Source of the DNA: Clostridia bacterium
GTDB lineage: Bacteria; Bacillota; Clostridia; UMGS1810
Length of the DNA stretch: 7,516 nt
Assembly: GCA_017503945.1 (NCBI GenBank)
Contig: JAFVSB010000078.1
Span: 1-7,516 of the forward strand
Direction of reading: 5' to 3'
Made by a program: the position numbers and the translations under genes. Every line of letters begins with the position of its first letter. Position 1 is the first letter of the stretch. Below, in pieces: positions 1 through 5,341 of this stretch. The notes under the pieces are model-generated. The model saw only the letters and a list, made by a program, of their open reading frames with translations. It had not been told where the DNA came from and did no database searches.

Positions 1-933
1 TGCACCGCTGAAGAATCCGCCAACATAAATAAGAGCAACTACGCAGATTGCAATAAGAACAACAATGGGAAGAATAAGGTCAATAACCTTACCCTTTGAG
101 TTGGGAGCATCTTCTGCAACCTCGGCTTTATCGCCACAGGTGTAAAGGTCACCCTTGGTAAGAGCATTTATTTCGTGAAGCTTCATGGGACCGAAATCGA
201 ACTTCATAACAGCAAGAGCAACTACAAAAACAATCATAAGAAGTGAATAGAAGTTATAAGGAATAGCCTTTATAAAGAGTGAAAGGCCCTGACCCTCGGG
301 AGCATATGATGACACGGCAGCAGCCCATGAAGAAATGGGAGCTATCATACACACGGGAGCTGCAGTTGCATCGATGAGATATGCAAGCTTAGCTCTTGAA
401 ATGTTGTTTCTGTCGGAAACAGGTTTCATAACAGAACCTACTGTGAGGCAGTTGAAATAGTCATCGATGAAAATGAGAACACCGAGAACAAAGGTGGCAA
501 TAGAAGCGCCAACCTTAGATTTGATATTTTTGGAAGCCCAGGCACCAAAAGCTGCGCTGCCGCCTGCTTTGTTGACGAGAGCAACCAAAATGCCGAGTAC
601 TACAAGGAACACAAAAATGCCAGCTGTGCCCGAAACTGCGGCAACGATGCCTTCGTTGAGAAGGTTGTCCATAGCAACAACGGGTTTGAAATTGGCAGAA
701 AGAAGTGCTCCTGCTAATATACCAATGAAAAGCGAGCTGTAAACTTCTTTAGTGATAAGCGCCAGAACAATGGCGATGACGGGAGCAAGAAGTGACCAGT
801 ATGTACCGAAATAGTTGGAAACTTCTGCAGCTTCAGCATCTTTCGCAAGTGCTGCCATTGGCATGAGACACACCATTACAATCATGGCAAATGCAAAAAG
901 CAGGCTGAATTTTTTCGTAGACTGTTTTTTCAT
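1..933 (-). CDS. NhaC-family Na+/H+ antiporter, N-terminal part (cut by window edge)
   Basis: Integral membrane antiporter of the NhaC family, expected to exchange cytoplasmic Na+ for H+ (or a related solute pair) at the cell membrane. Reading back from the ATG at 931-933, 311 codons stay open to the window edge, so the C-terminal part is missing; family members usually approach or exceed 450 residues. Residues 9-30 form a hydrophobic, signal-like segment ending in ALA. Further hydrophobic segments lie near 45-60, 66-80, 96-120, 141-157, 225-243 and 283-305. The best family signature is FIDDYFN at about 155-161, followed by a DRNNISRAKLAYLID stretch near 174-188 and the APISSWAA block near 198-205. 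The start is fixed by GGAGG at 940-944, six bases from the ATG. The gene is divergent from the LysM-CAP gene. Substrate cannot be told from sequence; some NhaC-like proteins move amino acids or organic acids instead. The family call is firm. Confidence 0.9.
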   Translation of the reverse strand, partial: MKKQSTKKFSLLFAFAMIVMVCLMPMAALAKDAEAAEVSNYFGTYWSLLAPVIAIVLALITKEVYSSLFIGILAGALLSANFKPVVAMDNLLNEGIVAAVSGTAGIFVFLVVLGILVALVNKAGGSAAFGAWASKNIKSKVGASIATFVLGVLIFIDDYFNCLTVGSVMKPVSDRNNISRAKLAYLIDATAAPVCMIAPISSWAAAVSSYAPEGQGLSLFIKAIPYNFYSLLMIVFVVALAVMKFDFGPMKLHEINALTKGDLYTCGDKAEVAEDAPNSKGKVIDLILPIVVLIAICVVALIYVGGFFSGA

Positions 934-963
934 ATTTTTCCTCCATAAATTTAATGTAATATA

Positions 964-992
964 ATTTTACATTATACTACACAATTAGTCAA
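964..992 (-). promoter_or_regulatory. Sigma-A-type promoter of the NhaC-like gene
   Basis: On the minus strand TTGACT (987-992) and TAAAAT (964-969) are separated by exactly 17 bases, 31 bases before the start codon. A TATAAT also sits inside the spacer (974-979) but only 7 bases from the -35 hexamer, so the TAAAAT box is preferred. Confidence 0.65.
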
Positions 993-1016
993 GATAAACT
1001 TTTCCATAACTTACAT

Positions 1017-1046
1017 TTGAAATGACCGAAAGGGTTATGATATTAT
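1017..1046 (+). promoter_or_regulatory. Probable promoter of the LysM-CAP gene
   Basis: TTGAAA (1017-1022) and TATTAT (1041-1046) are 18 bases apart on the plus strand. It lies about 25 bases from the divergent antiporter promoter, so the two probably share control DNA. Transcription from here would give a leader of roughly 105 bases before the ATG at 1158, which contains the fold described at 1065-1117. Confidence 0.5.
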
Positions 1047-1064
1047 ATAAAAGACTTTTGTCAA

Positions 1065-1117
1065 GCAGTTGCGTTAATATCCGAACCCGTTTTGGGTGCG
1101 TGTTTTTACGCCACTGC
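1065..1117 (+). promoter_or_regulatory. Foldable 5' leader structure upstream of the LysM-CAP gene
   Basis: GCAGTTGCGT (1065-1074) pairs with ACGCCACTGC (1108-1117) at 9 of 10 positions. The enclosed stretch holds a second stem, ACCC (1085-1088) with GGGT (1094-1097), around a 5-base loop. A competing stem, GCGT (1098-1101) with ACGC (1108-1111), would break the outer helix, so two alternative folds are possible. I do not recognise a known riboswitch class. The ribosome binding site at 1144-1149 lies outside the fold. The pairing is seen in the sequence; a regulatory role is inference. Confidence 0.35.
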
Positions 1118-1157
1118 ATCGTTAAAATACTCGCAAATGAAAAAGGAGGAGAAATTT

Positions 1158-1760
1158 ATGAAACACAAAATTATTGCAGCACTTTCAGCACTTGCGCTCA
1201 CATCAGGAGCAATGACAGCATCTGCCGCAACTCACACCGTGATAAAAGGTGACACAATGTGGAAGATATCTGTGAAATACGAAACAGGGCTTAGTGAAAT
1301 TATAAATGCCAACACTCACATTGCAAATCCCGATCTTATATATCCGGGTCAAAGACTTACAGTGCCCGAGACAAGCTCAAAGGTTACAGATTTTGAAGCT
1401 GAAGTTGTGAGACTGGTAAATGAAGTGCGTGTGCAAAATGGTCTGTCACCTCTCACACACGACTGGCAGCTCAGCCGTGTGGCTCGATATAAATCGCAGG
1501 ATATGAAAGATAATAATTATTTTTCACACACAAGCCCCACCTACGGCTCGCCGTTTGACATGATGAAAAGCTTTGGCGTGTCATACAGAAGTGCCGGCGA
1601 AAACATTGCCAAGGGGCAAAGCACCCCACAGGCTGTGGTGAATGCTTGGATGAATTCTTCAGGTCACCGCAAAAATATTTTGTCATCTTCATACACTCAC
1701 ATAGGTGTGGGCTATGTGGCAAATGGTAACTACTGGACACAGATGTTTATAGGCAAATAA
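1158..1760 (+). CDS. Secreted LysM + CAP-domain protein (YkwD/SafA-like)
   Basis: Exported 200-residue protein that probably binds peptidoglycan or spore cortex through LysM and carries a CAP (SCP/PR-1) domain of unknown activity. Residues 1-24 are a signal peptide (charged start, hydrophobic AALSALALTSGA, ASA cleavage site). Residues ~26-69 are one LysM, with the HTVIKGDTMWKIS opening and the IYPGQRLTVP close. Residues ~82-196 are the CAP domain, including FSHTSP (His124), AGENIA (Glu148), W..SSGHR.NIL (His170) and HIGVGY...YWTQMF. These give the usual CAP cavity His/Glu/His set. AGGAGG at 1144-1149, 8 bases before ATG 1158, fixes the start; in-frame TTG 1092 and ATG 1137 are upstream but lack a site of their own. 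No clear terminator follows before the tRNA. In spore formers this architecture is found in coat or envelope proteins, but a vegetative wall role is equally possible. Confidence 0.9.
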   Translation: MKHKIIAALSALALTSGAMTASAATHTVIKGDTMWKISVKYETGLSEIINANTHIANPDLIYPGQRLTVPETSSKVTDFEAEVVRLVNEVRVQNGLSPLTHDWQLSRVARYKSQDMKDNNYFSHTSPTYGSPFDMMKSFGVSYRSAGENIAKGQSTPQAVVNAWMNSSGHRKNILSSSYTHIGVGYVANGNYWTQMFIGK

Positions 1761-1789
1761 ACATTTTTTAAAAAAATCTCACAAAGGTA

Positions 1790-1818
1790 TTGACAATGCA
1801 AGCATATTTTGATATAAT
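1790..1818 (+). promoter_or_regulatory. Consensus promoter of tRNA-Thr
   Basis: A perfect TTGACA (1790-1795) and TATAAT (1813-1818) are separated by 17 bases and end 17 bases before the tRNA. This is the closest match to the sigma-A consensus in the window, as expected for a highly expressed stable RNA. Confidence 0.85.
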
Positions 1819-1835
1819 ACACACTTGTGAGACGC

Positions 1836-1910
<75 letters not shown>

Positions 1911-1911
<1 letters not shown>

Positions 1912-1947
1912 AAAAAATACACACTCATCAGAGTGTGTATTTTTTTA
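1911..1947 (+). terminator. Intrinsic terminator of tRNA-Thr
   Basis: A perfect 10-bp stem ATACACACTC (1917-1926) / GAGTGTGTAT (1931-1940) has a 4-base ATCA loop and is followed by a T run. The A run before the stem pairs with the T run, so it could also work in reverse for purC read-through. Confidence 0.9.
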
Positions 1948-1959
1948 TTTACCCAAAAC

Positions 1960-1992
1960 AAAAGCAGAACGATTTTATTTCGTTCTGCTTTT
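1960..1992 (-). terminator. Intrinsic terminator of purC
   Basis: A 12-bp inverted repeat AAAAGCAGAACG (1960-1971) / CGTTCTGCTTTT (1981-1992) has a 9-base loop and starts 7 bases beyond the purC stop codon. On the minus strand the stem runs into TTTTGTTTT. It is symmetrical and could also back up the tRNA terminator from the other side. Confidence 0.85.
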
Positions 1993-1999
1993 AAATAGA

Positions 2000-2683
2000 T
2001 TATCTGTTTAAAATAAGCTTTGTAAGCTCTACGGGGTCAACGATTTTGCCGTCTTTATAAACGCGCATATTGCCCGATGCAATTTCATCAATGAGAATAA
2101 CTTCATCATTATTATAACCAAATTCGAATTTGATATCCCAAAGGTCAAGACCAATTGTTTTGAGATCATCAGCTACAATTTTGGTAATCTTGAGAGTCTG
2201 CTCCTTCATGCTTTCAAACATTTCTGGTGTCATGATGCCAAGTGCGGCAAGACCTTCGCCTGTAACAAGGGGATCACCGAGAGCGTCATTTTTGAAAGTG
2301 CATTCTACATAACCGCCCTCCAAAACTGTGCCGTCGGCTATGTATTCACCATATCTGCGAATGAAGCTGCCTGTGGCAACAAGGCGGCATATAACTTCAA
2401 GGCCATGACCGAAAACCTTGCCGGGGAGAACTTCCATTGTAGCTTCATCAACATTGGCACTTACATAGTGAGTTTTGATGCCTGCTTTTTTAAGAAGGTC
2501 GAAGTAATAAACAGAGGTTCTGAGGTTTGCCTTACCTATGCCTTCAATTTTAAGACCAACGCTGTTTTCACCGGGATCAAAAACGCCGTCTTTGCCTGTG
2601 CAATCATCTTTGAATTCGAGCATTACATTACCATTTTCGAGGCTGTAAACATTTTTTGTTTTACCTTCGTAAATCTTTTTCAT
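2000..2683 (-). CDS. purC: Phosphoribosylaminoimidazole-succinocarboxamide (SAICAR) synthase
   Basis: Cytosolic enzyme of de novo purine synthesis that joins CAIR and aspartate using ATP to make SAICAR. The 227 residues are close to the usual bacterial length of 230-240. It opens with the ATP-binding KKIYEGKTKNVY (2-13) and the FKDD block (24-27). EVICRLVATGSFIRRYG (about 96-112) corresponds to the conserved EVVVRNVAAGS... substrate-binding segment. LWDIKFEFGY (181-190) and ILIDEIASGN (196-205) form the C-terminal active-site strands. Where many relatives have DEISPD, this one has DEIASGN, which I recall from clostridial homologues. AAGGAG at 2692-2697, 8 bases from the ATG, fixes the start. 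It sits alone, with its own promoter and terminator, not in a pur operon. No purine riboswitch is visible in its short leader. Confidence 0.95.
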   Translation of the reverse strand: MKKIYEGKTKNVYSLENGNVMLEFKDDCTGKDGVFDPGENSVGLKIEGIGKANLRTSVYYFDLLKKAGIKTHYVSANVDEATMEVLPGKVFGHGLEVICRLVATGSFIRRYGEYIADGTVLEGGYVECTFKNDALGDPLVTGEGLAALGIMTPEMFESMKEQTLKITKIVADDLKTIGLDLWDIKFEFGYNNDEVILIDEIASGNMRVYKDGKIVDPVELTKLILNR

Positions 2684-2723
2684 AAATTTGGCTCCTTCTT
2701 TTAAGATTGTAAATTACTCTACT

Positions 2724-2752
2724 ATAATACAACAAAGGAGAAAAAAAATCAA
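2724..2752 (-). promoter_or_regulatory. Promoter of purC
   Basis: On the minus strand TTGATT (2747-2752) and TATTAT (2724-2729) are exactly 17 bases apart, 40 bases before the start codon. The leader would be about 30-35 bases, too short for a purine riboswitch. The stretch 2753-2830 beyond it shows no further gene or signal that I can support. Confidence 0.6.
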
Positions 2753-2830
2753 TAAAAAATTTTCAATACTGTATGGTTTCATATTATATGACATCTGCAG
2801 GGTTAATCTTTTGTGAAATTTATTTGTGAT

Positions 2831-2851
2831 TAGTGTGACAGGATTCGAACT
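2831..2851 (+). repeat. Left terminal inverted repeat of the element
   Basis: It is complementary to 3088-3108 at all positions except 2844/3095, where T faces G, a U-G wobble in a plus-strand RNA. It contains GGATTCGAAC, which reads on the minus strand as GTTCGAATCC, the sequence typical of a tRNA T loop. Confidence 0.9.
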
Positions 2852-2858
2852 CTCACTG

Positions 2859-2966
2859 CCTGACAACTGAAAATTTTAAAAGCTTTCAGCTTGTCGGTTT
2901 TGACGGGCGTCAGCCCGCCTTCAACCTGCCGCGCTATAATCTTAATAAAATTTTCAAGTTGTCAGG
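2859..2966. repeat. Internal hairpin 1 of the element
   Basis: The arms 2859-2878 and 2946-2966 begin CCTGACAACT and end AGTTGTCAGG. They are complementary over 20 bp with a single bulged A (2956). The loop region holds a GC-rich mini-hairpin, CGGGC (2904-2908), GTCA, GCCCG (2913-2917), supported by flanking GGTT (2896-2899) / AACC (2923-2926). A TATAAT at 2935-2940 lacks a properly spaced -35 box. Confidence 0.85.
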
Positions 2967-2975
2967 TGCTTGGCA

Positions 2976-3080
2976 GTTTCACATAGACAAATTTTCTTGA
3001 AACAAAGTAAATTACGCAGGGAATACAGGCGTATTTTCAAGGAATTTACTGTAGTTTCAGGTAAATTTGTCATGTGAAAC
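2976..3080. repeat. Internal hairpin 2 of the element
   Basis: A long stem in four perfect blocks. GTTTCACAT (2976-2984) pairs with 3072-3080, GACAAATTT (2986-2994) with 3063-3071, TGAAAC (2998-3003) with 3054-3059, and AGTAAATT (3006-3013) with 3043-3050. The tip is ACGC/GCGT (3014-3017 / 3029-3032), with a 10-base bulge on the 3' side at 3033-3042. The pair 2997/3060 is T-G, again a wobble only in plus-strand RNA. Confidence 0.85.
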
Positions 3081-3087
3081 CAATGTT

Positions 3088-3108
3088 AGTTCGAGTCCTG
3101 TCACACTA
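3088..3108 (-). repeat. Right terminal inverted repeat, overlapping the asnB stop codon
   Basis: Inverted copy of 2831-2851. The last three bases (3106-3108), read on the minus strand as TAG, are the stop codon of asnB. Read on the plus strand the repeat contains GTTCGAGTCC, again like a tRNA T loop. Confidence 0.9.
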
Positions 3109-4935
3109 TACGATCACAATGTTATATTTATCGAGCCAATAGGCAAGCTGAACCAGCCACGCAATGAGCTGAGGCTTTGCCATGAGCTGGCCAAACCATG
3201 TGGTGCCCTGAGAAGAGAGCATTTGTGAAAGCTTGGCAGAATCTATGAGCTCCAAAAACAGGGAGTCTTTGCGTGCAAGCTCTGATTGCAGCATTGATGT
3301 GACAAGCTTTTCATACTCAGGATTGTGACTCTTGGGATAGGGACTTTTTTTGCGCTGAGTGATATATGATGGTAAAAAATCGGACATGGCGTTTCTCAGC
3401 AGCGCCTTTTCTACGCCGCCTTCAAATTTGATGCTCCATGGCACATTATATACATACTGGGCAAAGCGGTGGTCGGCAAATGGAACCCGCACTTCTACCC
3501 CGCTTGCCATGCTCATGCGGTCTTTGCGCTCTAAAAGCGAGGTCATGAAATATCGCACCGAAAGATTGGTGGCAATGCGCGAGTTTTTCATTTCATCGCT
3601 ATCATCATCGAGGATACTGTAGGTGGCTTTGTCTTCGCGGTATCGCTCACAAATATAGTGATAGCCCTCGCGCGGCATGGCAAGCTCTGATTTAAAAAGC
3701 GAAATGCGCGCATATGGCTCGTGTATCCATGGGAAAAAGTCGCGCTTTAGCATTTCTTCGCGATAAAACCACGGATACCCTCCCGTGAGCTCGTCACTGC
3801 ATTCGCCCGAAAGAGCGACCGTGTGGCGTTTTTTTACTTCGCGGCAATAATACAAAAGCGACGAATCAATATCTGCCTGACCGGGGAAATCGCGAGCATC
3901 AACCGAAGCTAAAAGGGCATCGGCAACCTTGTCGGCAGGGGCGGTGAGCACTGTGTGGCTGGTGCAAAGAAAATCGGCAAGGCCTGTGGCATATTCATCA
4001 TCGCCCTGAGGCTGAAACAGAGAGCTTTTGAAATTTTCTTTGTTGCCCTCGTGCTCAAAGGAATATGTGTCGGTTTTTTCGCCTTTTTCGCGGCATGCCT
4101 TTGACGCTACGGCTGTGATTGCTGAAGAATCAAGCCCACCCGATAAAAATTCGCAAAGAGGCACATCGGAGCGAAGCTGGCGCTTGATGCTATCGACAAG
4201 CAGCTCCTTGGTTTTGTAGATGGCAGCTTCCCTTGAATCGCAAAAAGGCTCGGCGGTGAGTTGCCAGTATTTTTCTATCTTAAAGCCATCGGCGCTAAAG
4301 AGTGCTTTTTCGCCCGGGGCAAGCTGATAGATATCTTTGAACACAGATGACGAATTGAGCGACACGGGCGATAAAAAAAGAAGCTGCCAAAGACCTGTTT
4401 TGTCCACCTTGGGTTTTATGAGGGGATGCGCAAGGAGCGCTTTTATTTCGGAAGCGATAAGCAGAGTTGAGCCCAAAAAGCTATAGAAAAACGGCTTAAC
4501 ACCAAAGCGGTCTCTTGCCATGAAAAGGCATCTTGCAGACTCATCATACACAGCAAAAGCAAATATGCCGTTGAGATAGTCCACGCAAGATTGCCCCCAC
4601 ACTATGTATGACCACAATACGACCTCGGTGTCACAGCTTGTAGAAAAGTGAGCTCCATGCTCTTTGAGCTTGGATTTCAGCTCATCGGTGTTGTATATCT
4701 CGCCATTATATACGATTGTATATTTCCTATCGTTGCATATGGCGGTCATTGGCTGCTTGCCGCCGCTTATGTCCATAACGGCAAGGCGGTTATGATGCAT
4801 GATTACATTTCTGCCAAGATACATGCCTGTGTCATCAGGGCCTCTATGCTTCATGGTCTTGCCCATCATTGCTAGAATTCCGGGGTTTAGCTTTTCATTG
4901 GTGGTGAAATCTGCTATTGCACAAATAGAACACAT
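3106..4935 (-). CDS. asnB: Asparagine synthetase (glutamine-hydrolysing)
   Basis: Cytosolic enzyme converting aspartate, glutamine and ATP to asparagine, glutamate, AMP and PPi. The 609 residues match the long bacterial AsnB class. Residues 1 to about 200 are the class II glutaminase domain. It has nucleophile Cys2 after Met removal, RGPDD (31-35), the NGE motif (78-80), the SCDTE segment (100-104) and RDRFGVKPFF (141-150). Residues ~240-600 are the synthetase domain, with PP-loop SGGLDSS (265-271) and SGECSDELTGGY (376-387). The N terminus reads MCSICA where relatives have MCGI.G. AAGGAG at 4944-4949, 8 bases from the ATG, fixes the start. The C terminus, ...YWLDKYNIVIV, appears complete although its stop lies in the palindromic element. 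A paralogue amidating a cell-envelope or peptide substrate cannot be excluded, but a housekeeping AsnB is most likely. Confidence 0.92.
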   Translation of the reverse strand: MCSICAIADFTTNEKLNPGILAMMGKTMKHRGPDDTGMYLGRNVIMHHNRLAVMDISGGKQPMTAICNDRKYTIVYNGEIYNTDELKSKLKEHGAHFSTSCDTEVVLWSYIVWGQSCVDYLNGIFAFAVYDESARCLFMARDRFGVKPFFYSFLGSTLLIASEIKALLAHPLIKPKVDKTGLWQLLFLSPVSLNSSSVFKDIYQLAPGEKALFSADGFKIEKYWQLTAEPFCDSREAAIYKTKELLVDSIKRQLRSDVPLCEFLSGGLDSSAITAVASKACREKGEKTDTYSFEHEGNKENFKSSLFQPQGDDEYATGLADFLCTSHTVLTAPADKVADALLASVDARDFPGQADIDSSLLYYCREVKKRHTVALSGECSDELTGGYPWFYREEMLKRDFFPWIHEPYARISLFKSELAMPREGYHYICERYREDKATYSILDDDSDEMKNSRIATNLSVRYFMTSLLERKDRMSMASGVEVRVPFADHRFAQYVYNVPWSIKFEGGVEKALLRNAMSDFLPSYITQRKKSPYPKSHNPEYEKLVTSMLQSELARKDSLFLELIDSAKLSQMLSSQGTTWFGQLMAKPQLIAWLVQLAYWLDKYNIVIV

Positions 4936-4959
4936 GTGAATGTCTCCTTTAACATTTTA

Positions 4960-4987
4960 TATTTATGCAAAAATACCGGACAGTCAA
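4960..4987 (-). promoter_or_regulatory. Probable asnB promoter overlapping the upstream hairpin
   Basis: On the minus strand TTGACT (4982-4987) and TAAATA (4960-4965) are 16 bases apart, 24 bases before the asnB start codon. The -35 box falls in the tip of the 4967-5011 hairpin and the spacer covers one arm of its stem. Confidence 0.45.
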
Positions 4988-5011
4988 TATAGACTATTCC
5001 GGTATTTTTGC
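4967..5011 (-). terminator. Hairpin terminator between the SASP gene and asnB
   Basis: A perfect 14-bp inverted repeat, 4967-4980 with 4998-5011 (each arm GCAAAAATACCGGA or its complement). The tip has an extra AGTC/GACT stem. The 3' arm ends in TATTTTTGC, giving a short U tract as the stem closes. It lies 42 bases past the SASP stop codon and probably ends that transcript; being symmetrical it could also act on the plus strand. Two small hairpins, 5012-5024 and 5042-5053, lie between it and the stop. Confidence 0.7.
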
Positions 5012-5053
5012 AGACTATGAGTCTGAAGTATCATCAAATATCAGCAAAAGCTG

Positions 5054-5242
5054 TTATTTCATGGATTCCTCGTAGGATTTGATCATTTTTTTAACCATCT
5101 GACCGCCAACAGAACCTGCCTGCTTGGAAGTTAAGTCGCCGTTATAACCCTGTTTGAGATTAACGCCAACTTCAGATGCTGCTTCCATTTTGAATCTTTC
5201 CATAGCTTCTTTAGCTTCAGGAACTACATTCTTTCTTGACAT
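5054..5242 (-). CDS. Alpha/beta-type small acid-soluble spore protein (SASP)
   Basis: A 62-residue DNA-binding protein of the alpha/beta SASP family, which coats spore DNA, protects it from UV and heat, and is degraded at germination by the GPR protease. The two family signatures are visible. FKMEAASEVGV (17-27) holds the GPR cleavage region (Glu20/Ala21, SE at 23-24). GSVGGQMVKKMI (43-54) is the second DNA-contacting helix. The length is normal for clostridial members. The AGGAGAG ribosome site (centred on 5253-5256) lies about 10 bases before the ATG. It is expected to be made only in the forespore under sigma-G; a candidate sigma-G promoter lies at 5291-5319. Its presence marks the host as an endospore former. 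The P1' residue is Ala, where Ile, Val or Phe is more usual. Confidence 0.95.
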   Translation of the reverse strand: MSRKNVVPEAKEAMERFKMEAASEVGVNLKQGYNGDLTSKQAGSVGGQMVKKMIKSYEESMK

Positions 5243-5266
5243 AACTAAAACTCTCCTTGAAAAATA

Positions 5267-5287
5267 ATTGCAAATTCACTTTGCAAT
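5267..5287. repeat. 8-bp inverted repeat in the SASP leader
   Basis: ATTGCAAA (5267-5274) and TTTGCAAT (5280-5287) are perfectly complementary around TTCAC. It sits between the candidate -10 box and the ribosome binding site. It could be a protein-binding operator or a 5' mRNA hairpin; neither is shown. Confidence 0.5.
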
Positions 5288-5290
5288 ATC

Positions 5291-5319
5291 TATTGTGTGC
5301 ACAAAAGAGTCTTGTATGC
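5291..5319 (-). promoter_or_regulatory. Candidate sigma-G promoter of the SASP gene
   Basis: On the minus strand GCATA (5315-5319) and CACAATA (5291-5297) are separated by 17 bases. The sigma-G consensus is roughly GHATR, 17-18 bases, CATNHTA, so the -10 box has one mismatch. No good sigma-A pair is evident here, which fits a forespore-only gene. Confidence 0.4.
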
Positions 5320-5341
5320 GAGGTATATTTTTACAAAAAAA

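Larger units (their letters stand above)
2831..3108. mobile_element. MITE-like palindromic element with 21-bp terminal inverted repeats
   Basis: A non-coding element of about 278 bp fills most of the 422-base gap between purC and asnB. Its ends (2831-2851 and 3088-3108) are inverted copies matching at 20 of 21 positions, each beginning TAGTGTGACAGGA. Inside are two further large inverted repeats (2859-2966 and 2976-3080), so the whole can fold into a three-way-junction cruciform. No open reading frame or transposase is present. TA occurs at both outer ends, so the true unit could be 2833-3106 flanked by a TA target duplication, as in Tc1/mariner/IS630-type MITEs; being palindromic, TA cannot prove this. 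The alternative is a structured RNA or a large bidirectional terminator-like fold. The repeat structure is certain; mobility is inference, because other copies cannot be seen here. Confidence 0.55.

Noticed and set aside
1092..1157. Longer start (TTG 1092 or ATG 1137) for the LysM-CAP protein
   Set aside because: The strong AGGAGG site at 1144-1149 and a classic signal peptide both point to ATG 1158. The extension would be a charged, non-signal N terminus that includes the ribosome site.
1471..1740. Overlapping antisense frames within the LysM-CAP, purC, asnB and surface-protein genes
   Set aside because: They lie opposite genes with clear family motifs, lack ribosome binding sites and have no recognisable product.
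2831..2905. A tRNA gene on the minus strand ending at the T-loop-like sequence
   Set aside because: No complementary acceptor strand (GTGTGAC on the minus strand) or anticodon arm lies at the required distance, and the T-stem halves do not pair. The same holds for the plus-strand candidate ending near 3106.
2900..2940. Promoter made of TTGACG (2900-2905) and TATAAT (2935-2940) inside the element
   Set aside because: The spacer is 29 bases, and no better -35 box lies 16-18 bases from the TATAAT.
2831..3108. tmRNA or another known large RNA with a tRNA-like end
   Set aside because: There is no GGGG-type tmRNA start, no CCA end and no tag-peptide frame. The two long internal hairpins do not match a class I know.
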